This document shows, piece by piece, positions 1-9,276 of a stretch of 64,000 nt of DNA. The stretch is from Leptothrix discophora (GTDB lineage: Bacteria > Pseudomonadota > Gammaproteobacteria > Burkholderiales > Burkholderiaceae_C). Made by a program: the position numbers and the translations under genes. Location: positions 152,374 through 216,373 of the forward strand of contig NZ_JAUZEE010000002.1 in NCBI RefSeq assembly GCF_030705305.1, in the 5' to 3' direction. Numbering within the stretch: the first letter of the stretch is position 1; the number at the start of each line of letters is the position of its first letter. The notes under the pieces were generated by a model, which had not been told where the DNA came from, did not search any database, and saw only the letters and a program-made list of their open reading frames with translations.

Positions 1-1
1 G

Positions 2-1465
2 GGCGCGCAGATCAACGGCACCGGGAATGATCTGGCCAACCTGATCGTGGGCAGCACCTCTGCCAACCGGATCGACGGCGGCGTGGGCAACGACACGCTG
101 CAAGGTGGCGCAGGCAACGACACGCTGATCGGTGGTGTCGGCATTGACAGCCTGGTGGGCGGCACCGGCGACGACGTGTACGTCGTGGATGGTTCCGATT
201 TTGTCGTCGAGGCAACTGGCAGCGGTCTTGACACCGTACAGAGCGTCGTTACGCACACGCTTGCGCTGAACGTCGAGAACTTGACCCTGACGGGCTTGGC
301 CGCCATCAACGGTACGGGCAACACTTTGGCGAATGTGCTCACCGGCAATGCCGCCAACAACAACCTCGACGGCGGGGAGGGCAATGACACCTTCAGCGCA
401 GGTGATGGCAACGACACCATCCTCGGCGGTGGTGGCAATGACTTCATGATTGGCGGCACCGGGGCAGATTCTCAGATTGGTGGCGCCGGCGATGACACCT
501 ACACGATCGACAGCGTTGGTGACTCGGTGAACGAACTGCTCAACGAGGGCACCGATACGGTGATCACTTCATTGAGCTACACGCTGGGCGCGAACGTCGA
601 AAACCTGACGCTGTATGCGGGCGCGCAGATCAACGGCATCGGCAACGATCTGGCCAACTTGATCGTGGGCAGCACGGCCTCCAACCAGATCGACGGCGGC
701 CTCGGCAACGACACGCTGCTAGGTGGTGCGGGTAATGACACCATCAATGGAGGTGATGGCAACGACTCCATCATCGGCGGCGACGGCAACGACTTCATGA
801 TCGGTGGTACCGGTGCAGACTCGCAGATCGGTGGCACCGGCGACGACACCTACACGATCGACAACGTCGGCGATTCGGTGAATGAACTGCTCAACGAGGG
901 CAGTGACACGGTCATCACCTCGCTGAGCTACACGCTGGGCGCGAACGTCGAGAACCTGACGTTGTACGCGGGCGCGCAGATCAACGGCACCGGGAATGAT
1001 CTGGCCAACCTGATCGTGGGCAGCACGGCGGCCAACGCGATCAATGGCGGCCTGGGCAATGACACGCTGCAGGGTGGCGCGGGCAACGACACGCTGCAGG
1101 GTGGGCTCGGCCGGGATCTGCTGGTGGGTGGCACAGGCGCCGACGTGTTCCTGTTTGACACCACCCCGAACGCCACGACCAACCTGGACGTGGTCTCGGG
1201 GCTGGAGGCGGCCGACCAGTTCGCACTGTCGACCGGCGTCTTCACCGGCATCGGTGGTGCGGGTGCCCTGGCCGCCGCGAACTTCTACAGCGGCGCCGGC
1301 CTGACCGGCAGCACCTCGGCGGCGCAGGGTGCCGGCATCTACTTCGACACCACGTCCGGCGGCATCTACTACGACGCCGACGGCCAGGGTGGTGCGGCGT
1401 CGGTGCAGGTGGCCACGGTGACCGGTGGCGCGGCGGTGACGTCCAGTCAGTTCCTGCTGGTCTGA
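2..1465 (+). CDS. RTX calcium-binding repeat protein (C-terminal part)
   Basis: The frame is open from base 2, so the N-terminus lies outside the window and 487 residues are visible. The sequence is built from about nineteen glycine/aspartate nonapeptides of the GGxGxDxLx type (for example GGAGNDTLQ), which in RTX proteins form a calcium-loaded parallel beta-roll. Blocks of nonapeptides alternate with a spacer module containing ANVENLTL and INGTGNDLANLIVG. The last 100 residues are Asp/Ala/Gly-rich without repeats and end in SSQFLLV, as in uncleaved type I secretion signals. Role inferred: secreted, calcium-binding surface or extracellular protein. No catalytic domain is visible. It converges on the polysaccharide operon; a link to that operon is possible but unproven. 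Confidence 0.9.
   Translation, partial: GAQINGTGNDLANLIVGSTSANRIDGGVGNDTLQGGAGNDTLIGGVGIDSLVGGTGDDVYVVDGSDFVVEATGSGLDTVQSVVTHTLALNVENLTLTGLAAINGTGNTLANVLTGNAANNNLDGGEGNDTFSAGDGNDTILGGGGNDFMIGGTGADSQIGGAGDDTYTIDSVGDSVNELLNEGTDTVITSLSYTLGANVENLTLYAGAQINGIGNDLANLIVGSTASNQIDGGLGNDTLLGGAGNDTINGGDGNDSIIGGDGNDFMIGGTGADSQIGGTGDDTYTIDNVGDSVNELLNEGSDTVITSLSYTLGANVENLTLYAGAQINGTGNDLANLIVGSTAANAINGGLGNDTLQGGAGNDTLQGGLGRDLLVGGTGADVFLFDTTPNATTNLDVVSGLEAADQFALSTGVFTGIGGAGALAAANFYSGAGLTGSTSAAQGAGIYFDTTSGGIYYDADGQGGAASVQVATVTGGAAVTSSQFLLV
619..1040 (+). repeat. 351-bp tandem module within the RTX gene
   Basis: The segment starting at 619 recurs at 970 with only a few differences, a period of 351 bp or 117 codons. 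The same words also occur at base 2 at the edge of the window. This is in-frame module duplication, a usual source of length variation in RTX genes. Confidence 0.75.
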
Positions 1466-1485
1466 CGCGCCGACATCCGACCTGT

Positions 1486-1505
1486 CCGGCCCTGGAAGGG
1501 GCCGG
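1486..1505. terminator. GC hairpin between convergent genes
   Basis: CCGGCCC and GGGCCGG form a 7-bp stem around a 6-base loop, placed between the stop of the RTX gene and the stop of the convergent polysaccharide gene. There is no T-run, so an intrinsic terminator is only a possibility. Confidence 0.35.
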
Positions 1506-1519
1506 TCACGGTCGGGTTG

Positions 1520-2857
1520 TCAGGTGAGCTGAGGCAAGTTCAGGATGCGGCGCAGCGCCGCATGCATACCCTTCACATGCCCGCGATCCTCCGGCGCATG
1601 CGCCGCGATGCCCGGCGAGAAATACGCATAGCCCTCGGACTGGTGCATGCCGTTCTTGACCGCGACGAAGGCCACGTGCGGCAGCAGCGGCACCGTGCGG
1701 CCGGCCACCGAGATGGCCGTCTCGGCGGTGATCTCCAGCGGATAGCTCAGCGTCACGAACAGGCTGCTGCCCCGGTTGTCGATCTCGCCGAAGAGCGGCT
1801 GGTCGCCGCCCGCCACGCGAATGGCGGACAAATGGTCCTGTCCACGCTGGGCATCGTCCACCGAATCGAACTCGATCAGGAAGTCGCGCGTCATGCGCGG
1901 CATCACGCGCGCGTGGCGCAGGCCGATCAGGTTCAGGAACGACGCGTGATCGCGCAGGCGGTAGTAGAACTTGACTCGGTCATAGGGCCGCTGCGACAGC
2001 CCGGTCGCAACGATGACCTGGGTGTCCTGCAGTGCGAGGTACTCGCCCAGGATGCGGTCGTAGACCTTCAGCATGTCCAGCACCGGATCGGCGGCCGGAT
2101 CGACATACCAGTCCGGGTTGCGCAGGCTGCTGTCCTGCCGGATCGGACCGGCATTCAGGAAGTAGTGGTGCTGGATGTGCGCGCCCGAGTTCAGGAAGAC
2201 GGTTGAGAACTTCACCGGCGTCGATGCCAGCAGCTTCATGTGCAGGTCATGCAGGAAGACGTCCAGCAGCAGGGCCTTGTTCCACGATCGCCGCCGGATG
2301 CCCTTGATCAGGTCGGCGTAGAGCGGCAGGTTGCGCGCCCGGCTGAAGGTCAGCAGGCCGGCCAGCAGGTAGAGCTTGCTGGCGGTCGTGACCTTGCCCG
2401 AAGCGTTGTCGTTGACCACCTGCGAGACCGCGCTGGACAGCCGCTCGCTCCACCAGGATCCATCGGTGGGGGTCTTGGTCCAGGGGTCGGGGATGAAGTA
2501 CGCGGGGTGCTTCAGCCGGTTCTCGGCGTTCATCGCCGAGATGCAGCCCACCGCAATGCCGGCGTCTTCGGCTTCCTCGAAGATCTGGCGAGGCTTGCTG
2601 CCCACCACGTCGCCCAGCCGGAAGATGCCGTGCTCGGCGGCGCTCAGGCCGTTGTGTAGCGAGGGCCACTGGATCCAGGGCTCGAGGTCCTCGTAGCGCG
2701 TTTCGGCCGTCGTGCGAATCAGTTTGCCCTCCAGCATCCGGCGGAAGGCTGGCAGGTCATGGCTGGCCAGGTACCGTCGGACGACCTCGAAGTTCACCTC
2801 GTTCAAGGCGATCAGGATCAGGCGCTGGTCGCGCCTACCGTGCGTCTGTGGATTCAT
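1520..2857 (-). CDS. Alkaline-phosphatase-superfamily-like protein of polysaccharide locus
   Basis: The product has 445 residues and no signal peptide or membrane segment. The N-terminus (LILIALNEVNFEVV) and the stretch WPSLHNGLSAAEHGIFRLGD near residue 65 resemble the nucleotide pyrophosphatase/phosphodiesterase-like branch of the alkaline phosphatase fold. That branch often has WP(S/T)xHTG followed by HG. The usual first metal-binding Asp appears to be replaced by Glu or Asn, so activity is uncertain. It is the last gene of the operon and overlaps the end of the upstream glycosyltransferase gene by 23 bp. A role in transferring or removing a phosphate-linked group on the polysaccharide is inference from context. 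Confidence 0.55.
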   Translation of the reverse strand: MNPQTHGRRDQRLILIALNEVNFEVVRRYLASHDLPAFRRMLEGKLIRTTAETRYEDLEPWIQWPSLHNGLSAAEHGIFRLGDVVGSKPRQIFEEAEDAGIAVGCISAMNAENRLKHPAYFIPDPWTKTPTDGSWWSERLSSAVSQVVNDNASGKVTTASKLYLLAGLLTFSRARNLPLYADLIKGIRRRSWNKALLLDVFLHDLHMKLLASTPVKFSTVFLNSGAHIQHHYFLNAGPIRQDSSLRNPDWYVDPAADPVLDMLKVYDRILGEYLALQDTQVIVATGLSQRPYDRVKFYYRLRDHASFLNLIGLRHARVMPRMTRDFLIEFDSVDDAQRGQDHLSAIRVAGGDQPLFGEIDNRGSSLFVTLSYPLEITAETAISVAGRTVPLLPHVAFVAVKNGMHQSEGYAYFSPGIAAHAPEDRGHVKGMHAALRRILNLPQLT

Positions 2858-4022
2858 GTCGGCAAAGGTCTGAATAGGTTGCGAGTGTCGTGGCGATCAC
2901 CGACTCGATGCTGAACCGGTCGATGGCCAGCTGGCGTCCGGCCACACCATATCGGTGGCGGCGCGCCGGGTCCCTGATGAGCTGCAACAGCGCGTCGGCC
3001 AGCGCGTCGGCGTCGCGGGCCGGCACCAGGTCGCCGGTCTCGCCGGGAATAATGGCCTCACGACAACCAGTGGTGTCGGTCGTGATGACGGCACACCCTG
3101 CAGCTGCCGCCTCCAAAAGACTCTTGGGCATGCCTTCCCGGTAGGAGGGCAGGCAGACGATGCTCGTCTGCGCCAGCAGGCCCGGCATGTCGGCGACGTG
3201 GCCGGCCCATTCGATGACGCCTTCATCGTGCCAGGCCTGGGCCTGATCACGCGAGATAGCGCTGGGATTCTGGTAGTCCGCCGAGCCGGCCAGCATGAAA
3301 CGCCAGCCGGGGCAGGCCTCTCGCAGCCGGCGGCAGGCGGCGACGAACTCATGCACGCCCTTGTCGGCCAGCAGCCGCGCGGGCAGCACGACCAGGTCCT
3401 GCTTCCGCTCGATCGGCGCCTGGACGAACAGGTCGAGGTCGATGCCGGAGCCGGGAATGCGGATCACCTCATCTGCCCGGGCCCAGCCGACCTCGACGAC
3501 ATAGCGCTCGTCGTCCATGTTCTGTACCACCACTCGCTTGTTGCGGTGGCCGTAGGCCAGCCTGGACAGCACCTTGTAGAGCCCGCCGATCAACTGACGC
3601 TTCAGGCTGGTGCGGGCGCCGGGCGTGAACGCGTAGCCCATGCCTGACACTGAGATCACCAGCGCGTGCGGCGGCACGATCCGGCTGGCCAGCCCGCCGT
3701 ACAGCACGCCCTTGGGGGAGGCGCAGTGGACCAGTTCCGGGCGCAGCTTCCAGAACCAGCGCGCTATCTGCAACACGCCGCGCAGTTCCTTCAGCGGGTT
3801 CATGCCGTCGGCCGTGAAGTCGACCCTCATGCGCTCGATGCCGGCCGCGTCGACCCGCCGCTCGCCCTCGGATTCCATCGCCTCGCTGCCGCCATGGCCA
3901 GTCAGCAGCCGGACATGATGTCCGCGCGCCTGCGCCGCCGTCGCGATCGGCAGGCGATGCGAGGCGAAGAAGGCCACGTTGTTGATGACGTAGCAGATCG
4001 AACGTGGACGGGGCGCGGACAT
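2835..4022 (-). CDS. Glycosyltransferase family 4
   Basis: This 395-residue GT-B glycosyltransferase begins with ICYVINNVAFFASHRLPIA, a typical GT4 N-terminal strand-helix. The C-terminal donor-binding half contains PSYREGMPKSLLEAAAAGCAVITTD, including the E-x7-E type nucleotide-sugar motif. It should transfer one sugar to the lipid-linked repeat unit on the cytoplasmic face of the membrane. Base composition is high-GC like the rest of the chromosome. It sits between an AsnB-like gene and the alkaline-phosphatase-like gene. The sugar specificity cannot be read from the sequence. Confidence 0.85.
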   Translation of the reverse strand: MSAPRPRSICYVINNVAFFASHRLPIATAAQARGHHVRLLTGHGGSEAMESEGERRVDAAGIERMRVDFTADGMNPLKELRGVLQIARWFWKLRPELVHCASPKGVLYGGLASRIVPPHALVISVSGMGYAFTPGARTSLKRQLIGGLYKVLSRLAYGHRNKRVVVQNMDDERYVVEVGWARADEVIRIPGSGIDLDLFVQAPIERKQDLVVLPARLLADKGVHEFVAACRRLREACPGWRFMLAGSADYQNPSAISRDQAQAWHDEGVIEWAGHVADMPGLLAQTSIVCLPSYREGMPKSLLEAAAAGCAVITTDTTGCREAIIPGETGDLVPARDADALADALLQLIRDPARRHRYGVAGRQLAIDRFSIESVIATTLATYSDLCRHESTDAR

Positions 4023-4045
4023 CGGATCCAGGGTAGCTAGGTGCT

Positions 4046-6037
4046 TCAGTGTTCGACCTGTCGTGTCTGGGTGGCCAGCCAGGCCTGGAACATCAGCACG
4101 TCCCAGAGCTGTCCGGCCCAGCTGCGTCGGCCCGAAAGGTGTTCCAGCCAGCAGCGCCGCACGGCCACAGCGTCAAAGTGGCCGCCTTCGCGCAGGCGCT
4201 GCTCGGACAGCAGGTCTTCGGCCCAGTCCTTCAGCGGGCCGCGCAGCCAGGCCGCGATCGGCACCGCGAAGCCCTTCTTCGGGCGCTCGATCAGTTCACG
4301 CGGCACATGGCGGTAGAGCACTTGCCGCAGCGGCCACTTGGTCACGCCGGCATTGAGCTTGAGGTCCAGCGGCAGCCGCCAGGCGAACTCGACCAGCGCG
4401 TGATCGAGCATCGGCACCCGCGTCTCCAGCGACACGCCCATCGAAGCCCGGTCGACCTTCGTCAGCACATCGCCGGGCAGGTAGGTCAGCAGGTCCAGCA
4501 GCATCATGCGCTCGACGTCGCCGAGCTCGGTCAAGCCCGGCGGCAGGTCGTTCAGCAGCGTGGTCGGCTCCCGTGCCGACAGCACCACCTGGTCCGGCGT
4601 GGCCCAGTGGCTGACCATGCCGCGGTACAGCGCCGAGAGGTCGCGGCTGCCCAGCAGCGCGGCGCCCTTGTGGATCTTGTCGCCCATGTTGTTGGCGCGC
4701 CGATCTGCCGGCTTCCAGGTCCACAGCCAACGGAAGACCGTGTTCCATTGCTCAACCGACAGGCTGCGCAGGGCACTGGCTGTCCAGCGCCGCAGCGGCG
4801 TGGGCACGACGTGCAGCCAATGCCAGACCGCAGCGGTGATGCGGTAGCGGTCATAGCCGCAGAACAGCTCGTCGCCGCCATCACCGGACAGCGCCACAGT
4901 GACATGCTTGCGCGCCATCCGCGAGACCAGGAAGGTCGGAATCTGCGACGAATCCGAGAACGGCTCGCAGTACATCTCCGGCAGCTTCGGGATGACGTCG
5001 AGCGCATCCTGCGGCTGCACGTACAGCTCGGTGTGGTCCGTACCCAGGTGCTGCGCGACCGCCTTGGCGAAAGTCGCCTCGTTGTAGCCGGGCTCATGGA
5101 AGCCGATCGTGAAGGTGCGCACCGGCCGGCTCGACTGGGCCTGCATCAGCGCCACGACCACCGACGAGTCGATGCCGCCAGACAGGAAAGCGCCCAGCGG
5201 CACGTCCGACATCATCTGCCGGCCGACCGATGCCGAGAGCAGCAGCTCGACGTGATCCACCGCCTCGGTCGCGCTGCCCTCGAAGCGGTTGCGCGTGCCG
5301 GCCAGGCCCGCTTCCAGGCCGGACCAGTAGGTCCGGATCACCGGGTCCGGCGAGTGGCGCGAAACCTCCAGCCAGGTGCCGGGCTCGAGCTTACGGATGC
5401 CCTGGAAGATCGAGTGCGGCGCGCCGATGTAGTTGTGCCGCAGCAGCAGCGCGAGCGCATCACGGTCGATTTCGGCCGCGAAGGCCGGATGGCGCTGCAG
5501 CGCCTTGAGTTCGGAGCCGAACAGGAAGACACGCGGCTGACCGGCCTGCCCGCCTTGCCAGCCCCAGTACATCGGCTTCTCGCCCAGCCGGTCGCGGGCC
5601 AGCACGAGGCGGCGTTCCTGTCGGTCCCACAGCGCGATCGCGAACATGCCGGTCAGGCGCGTCAGCGTACCCTCGATGCCCCAGGCCTCGAATCCGGCCA
5701 GCAGGGTCTCGGTGTCCGAATGGCCGCGCCAGGCAGGCGCGAAGCGCATCGCCGTGAGGATCTCGCGCAGGTCGTCGTGGTTGTAGATCTCGCCATTGAA
5801 AGCGATCACGTACCGGCCCGACGCCGAGGTCATCGGCTGGTGACCGGCCTCCGACAGGTCAACGATGGCCAGCCGGCGGTGCGCCAGCGCGATGCCTGCT
5901 TCCGGGTCCTGCCACAGGCCCTCGCTGTCAGGGCCGCGCAGGTACAGCGCGTCGTTCATGTGACGCAGGCGTGCGTCCAGCTCCGGACGCGGTTTATCGC
6001 TCGGCGTGGCAGCGAGCCACCCTGTTAGTCCGCACAT
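4046..6037 (-). CDS. AsnB-like glutamine-dependent amidotransferase (copy 1)
   Basis: I start the gene at the ATG giving MCGLTGWL, because class II amidotransferases need Cys right after the initiator Met as nucleophile; GGGAGGG lies 6 bases upstream. The frame is open 15 codons further. The product has 663 residues. The N-terminal half is a glutaminase domain (Cys2, IAFNGEIYNH) and the C-terminal half an asparagine synthetase ATP-pyrophosphatase domain with the P-loop FLSGGIDSS at about residue 280. Such proteins in surface-polysaccharide loci are thought to convert sugar carboxylates to amides (WbpS-type). With UDP-GalNAcA enzymes in the same operon, amidation of an aminouronic acid is the favoured inference; free asparagine synthesis is the alternative. 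Confidence 0.85.
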   Translation of the reverse strand: MCGLTGWLAATPSDKPRPELDARLRHMNDALYLRGPDSEGLWQDPEAGIALAHRRLAIVDLSEAGHQPMTSASGRYVIAFNGEIYNHDDLREILTAMRFAPAWRGHSDTETLLAGFEAWGIEGTLTRLTGMFAIALWDRQERRLVLARDRLGEKPMYWGWQGGQAGQPRVFLFGSELKALQRHPAFAAEIDRDALALLLRHNYIGAPHSIFQGIRKLEPGTWLEVSRHSPDPVIRTYWSGLEAGLAGTRNRFEGSATEAVDHVELLLSASVGRQMMSDVPLGAFLSGGIDSSVVVALMQAQSSRPVRTFTIGFHEPGYNEATFAKAVAQHLGTDHTELYVQPQDALDVIPKLPEMYCEPFSDSSQIPTFLVSRMARKHVTVALSGDGGDELFCGYDRYRITAAVWHWLHVVPTPLRRWTASALRSLSVEQWNTVFRWLWTWKPADRRANNMGDKIHKGAALLGSRDLSALYRGMVSHWATPDQVVLSAREPTTLLNDLPPGLTELGDVERMMLLDLLTYLPGDVLTKVDRASMGVSLETRVPMLDHALVEFAWRLPLDLKLNAGVTKWPLRQVLYRHVPRELIERPKKGFAVPIAAWLRGPLKDWAEDLLSEQRLREGGHFDAVAVRRCWLEHLSGRRSWAGQLWDVLMFQAWLATQTRQVEH

Positions 6038-6056
6038 GTCATGCCCTCCCGTGGCA

Positions 6057-7253
6057 TCAGTTTTTGTATGTGTCTGATCCATGGCTGCGCGCCACGGATG
6101 CCTGCAGTTCGCTGAATCGCTGGCAGGCTCGCGTCATGCTGTATTCGTCGACGATGCGCTGACGTGCCTTCTTGGCACGCTGGTCATGGAGGTCGGCCGA
6201 TTCCGTGGCCGCCGCATGCAGGGCGGTGGACAGCGCGACTGGGTCCTCTTTGCGCACGACCCAGCCGGTGTCCCCGACCAGCATCGCCGCGTCGCCCACG
6301 TCGGTGACCACGCAGGGCACGCCGCTGGACATGGCCTCGCCGACCACGTTCGGGAAGCCCTCGGTGCGCGACGACAGGCAGAACAGGTCGAAGGCCTGCA
6401 GCAGGTCGGGCACGTCGTTGCGTTCGCCAAGCAGCAAGTAGCGGTCACGACAAGCAGTGGCTGCCAAGGCCTCGTCCAACACCGCGTTCTGCCCATCAAC
6501 ACCTCGGCCCACCATCGCGAAGCGCAGGGTGCCTGGACGGTCGGCGGACCAGCCAGCCTGCAACATGTCGGCAGCGCGGACGAAGTTCGGGTGGTCCTTG
6601 GCATCATTCCATCGCCCCACATTCCCGATCACGATGTCCGACTCGCCGAGGCCGAGGCTGGCGCGCATGCGCTGCCGCCGTTCGGGATCTGGCTTGAACT
6701 GGTCGACGTCAAAGCCATTGGGTATGACCACCATGTGTGAAGCGTCGTAGCCGATCGCGATGTGCGAGCGTCGCGAGGCCTCAGCGGCACAGGCGATCGC
6801 GGCAGGCACCCAGCCCGACAGGCGTGCGCAGAGCCAACGAATCTGGCGGGTCCCGCGCGACGTGCCGCCGAATTCGGTGGTGCGGACGCCCCAGATCACC
6901 GCCCGGATGCCGGCCATCCGGGCGGCCAGTCCGCCGATCAGGTCGGCGTGGACCATCCAAGTCTGGACGACATCCGGGCGGCGGTCGTCCAGCACCCGCT
7001 GCGTGGCGAATAAGACACGCGGCAGGTCCCAGATCCCGCGCAGTCCGAGTTCAATGACCTCGACCCCATCTGCCTGCAGCATGTGGCCGACCGGCCCGAT
7101 GTCCTTTAGCGACACCACCGTGGTTGGCCGCTGTGCAACCGCCAGACGGCGAAGCATCAGTTCGGCGCCGCCAACGCCGAGGCTGATGATGATGTGGATG
7201 ACATTCGGGTAATTCACAACGTCCGTTTTCTGTGGATCGGCTGAAGATATCAA
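6057..7253 (-). CDS. Glycosyltransferase family 4
   Basis: This 398-residue GT4 protein has the N-terminal VIHIIISLGVGGAELMLRRL, where GGAE is the usual acceptor-side loop, and SSRTEGFPNVVGEAMSSGVPCVVTDVG in the donor-binding half. It is expected to add one sugar to the growing lipid-linked unit. Its stop lies 19 bp before the AsnB copy 1 start, and its ATG overlaps the stop of the upstream glycosyltransferase by 4 bp, so translation is probably coupled. This gene is high-GC while its upstream neighbour is AT-richer, so the overlap marks the left edge of the atypical segment. Confidence 0.88.
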   Translation of the reverse strand: MISSADPQKTDVVNYPNVIHIIISLGVGGAELMLRRLAVAQRPTTVVSLKDIGPVGHMLQADGVEVIELGLRGIWDLPRVLFATQRVLDDRRPDVVQTWMVHADLIGGLAARMAGIRAVIWGVRTTEFGGTSRGTRQIRWLCARLSGWVPAAIACAAEASRRSHIAIGYDASHMVVIPNGFDVDQFKPDPERRQRMRASLGLGESDIVIGNVGRWNDAKDHPNFVRAADMLQAGWSADRPGTLRFAMVGRGVDGQNAVLDEALAATACRDRYLLLGERNDVPDLLQAFDLFCLSSRTEGFPNVVGEAMSSGVPCVVTDVGDAAMLVGDTGWVVRKEDPVALSTALHAAATESADLHDQRAKKARQRIVDEYSMTRACQRFSELQASVARSHGSDTYKN

Positions 7254-8272
7254 CTGACTACTATTTTTTTGAGAACTTCATTCCATCGCTGTGTAGCAAC
7301 TTGGATTGAATACTTCTTCTCTACGAGCGCGCGCCCTGCCTTCCCCATCTGGTGCCTAGCCATGGGGTTGTCGATCAGGAAATCGAGAGCCGCACTCCAG
7401 TCATCAGCTGTGCCAGGCCCGAAGCCGATGTGCCCTTCCCGGAGTAAGTCTGCGTTCATTCCGATGTTCGAAACGACCACGGGTATGCCACATGCCATGT
7501 ACAGCAGCATTTTGTAGCTGCACTTTCCTCGGCTCCACGGGTCGTCAAAGATTGGCATGAGGCCGATATCAAAGCCTGACGACAATTCGGCTTCGTTTTC
7601 GGGGCTCCACCTGATGAACTGCATTTTCTCCGAAGGAATTTCTGGGAAGTCTGGGGGTGCGTTTGAGACGATTTGAAACTTCCAGCCGGGATGGCTTGAC
7701 AGTGCTTTGCCAATCGCGACCTGTAACTCTCTCGTAAAGAACTTATATCCACCGGCAGTTCCACACCATCCTATGATGCCCTTCGACTCTTCCCGCAGTT
7801 TGCAGGATGGCCTGAATCGATTGACATCAACCGCGGTTGGGATGATTGTGGTTGGAGTTCCGAATCCTGAAAAGTATTCTGCGATGTGTGCATTACCGGC
7901 GACTACATGGTCTGCAAACCGCACCGCATTTCTTGCGGCCAATCCACCCCGATGCAGCCAGATGGCGTCGTCAACATCCAGTATTAAGGGGCGTTTGGCG
8001 AGAAATTCAAACGATGGGACTGTTGAAATTAGTTCTCGCTGAAGAATTGATGCATCAAATGATTGCGATTTAATCGCCCTGCTCATGGAGTCTACAATGA
8101 CACTTGCGGCCCATCGAACTCTGGATGAGAATTTTGCCGGAGGATAAGACTGAGGATCTGCGATCAGTTCAGTGACTTCTAGGTGATATTCATGCAAAGG
8201 ATTGATTAATTGCCTGATTCGAAATCTTGCGGACGGCACGTGCAGTCCTTGAGTGAGCGCAGCAATTTTCAT
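7250..8272 (-). CDS. GT-B glycosyltransferase (GT4-like)
   Basis: The product has 340 residues. Seen in the sequence: a MKIAALTQG start, LILDVDDAIW near residue 95, IPTAVDVNRFRP near 145, and YKMLLYMACGIPVVVSNIGMN near 255, the donor-binding region of GT4 enzymes. The leading part is short and divergent, so family assignment is firmer than any specificity. The gene is AT-richer than its left neighbour and begins the low-GC core of the locus. A 26-bp gap separates it from the EpsG-like gene. Confidence 0.78.
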   Translation of the reverse strand: MKIAALTQGLHVPSARFRIRQLINPLHEYHLEVTELIADPQSYPPAKFSSRVRWAASVIVDSMSRAIKSQSFDASILQRELISTVPSFEFLAKRPLILDVDDAIWLHRGGLAARNAVRFADHVVAGNAHIAEYFSGFGTPTTIIPTAVDVNRFRPSCKLREESKGIIGWCGTAGGYKFFTRELQVAIGKALSSHPGWKFQIVSNAPPDFPEIPSEKMQFIRWSPENEAELSSGFDIGLMPIFDDPWSRGKCSYKMLLYMACGIPVVVSNIGMNADLLREGHIGFGPGTADDWSAALDFLIDNPMARHQMGKAGRALVEKKYSIQVATQRWNEVLKKIVVS

Positions 8273-8298
8273 GCGATGACATCTGATGTGTTGATTCG

Positions 8299-9276
8299 CT
8301 AACTCGTCAATGAAGGATCAATTGCTGATTGCCATGTAAGCCTAGCGAGGTTCAGATAGACAAGAACCAACAAGAGCGTTACGAGTCCCGCATAACGTTT
8401 ATTCTTGATGGCAATCGGGAGCATGATGCTCCAGGCTATCTCTAGAAACCGAGTTGATGCAGTCGGAATGATCAGAGTTATGCCGAACGAAAGAGAGACC
8501 ATCAGCAAGCATATTTCCCTACAGGTTTCAGTTAATTTTCTATCGGGAACGTCTTTGTTTGATTGATTGCTCGCAATGTTGGTGTGAAAAATAAGAAAAA
8601 AGGGGACCAGGACCAGTATAGGGGTGGCTAGCGAAAATAAAGTGCCTTGGCTTTCTTCGTAGTAAGCCCACTTTGGGAATGCTGATAATATAGCCGGGGT
8701 TCCTGTGGCTATTGCTATCGTAATCGCTATATATGATGCTGGAAACCTCTTGAGGAATCTCTGTGCTGTCGGGTGTGTAATGAGAACGGCAGGGGCTAGC
8801 GAAGTGTGCGCAAGGATAGCGAGCATGCCGAATAAGGCTTTCTTGAACTTCTCCCCTTCGCTTGCAACTGTGATCATCAAGAAGCCAATAGCTAGGCCTG
8901 CTCGCATGGCAGCAAACTCTAGACCTGGAGCAATAAATATGATGTAAAGGATGGCGAAGATTGCGATTCGGCCCGAAAGAATTCTGTGAAATGCATAGTA
9001 TTTTGAATACAGCGACAAAAGGCAAATGAAAACAAAGCTGAATTTGGGGTCTTGGCTAAAGAAGGCGCAGGCACTCACGATCAACAAGAAAAGGGGATCT
9101 TTGGCGAAGAACATTTTTTCGATCAGATCGCTGCCTTCGACGATTCCCCAATACGCCTGAATATAGTTATCGCGGTCTGCCCCCCACTCTCTCCAGCCTG
9201 CGGCAATCGAGGTCAGGAAAAGTAAAGTGAGCGCCACAACTTTCATGCTGCTGACGCTAGATTTTCTCTTCGTCAT
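8299..9276 (-). CDS. EpsG-like membrane protein, candidate Wzy polymerase
   Basis: This 325-residue polytopic membrane protein has about nine or ten hydrophobic segments. After the first segment comes WREWGADRDNYIQAYWG, resembling the conserved D-x2-Y region of the EpsG family. EpsG proteins are found in many capsule and exopolysaccharide loci and are considered repeat-unit polymerases. It is the only candidate for Wzy here and sits beside a flippase, so polymerisation of flipped repeat units at the periplasmic face is inferred. The start overlaps the upstream gene by 4 bp. Low GC and weakly conserved sequence are typical of Wzy. Confidence 0.72.
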   Translation of the reverse strand: MTKRKSSVSSMKVVALTLLFLTSIAAGWREWGADRDNYIQAYWGIVEGSDLIEKMFFAKDPLFLLIVSACAFFSQDPKFSFVFICLLSLYSKYYAFHRILSGRIAIFAILYIIFIAPGLEFAAMRAGLAIGFLMITVASEGEKFKKALFGMLAILAHTSLAPAVLITHPTAQRFLKRFPASYIAITIAIATGTPAILSAFPKWAYYEESQGTLFSLATPILVLVPFFLIFHTNIASNQSNKDVPDRKLTETCREICLLMVSLSFGITLIIPTASTRFLEIAWSIMLPIAIKNKRYAGLVTLLLVLVYLNLARLTWQSAIDPSLTS

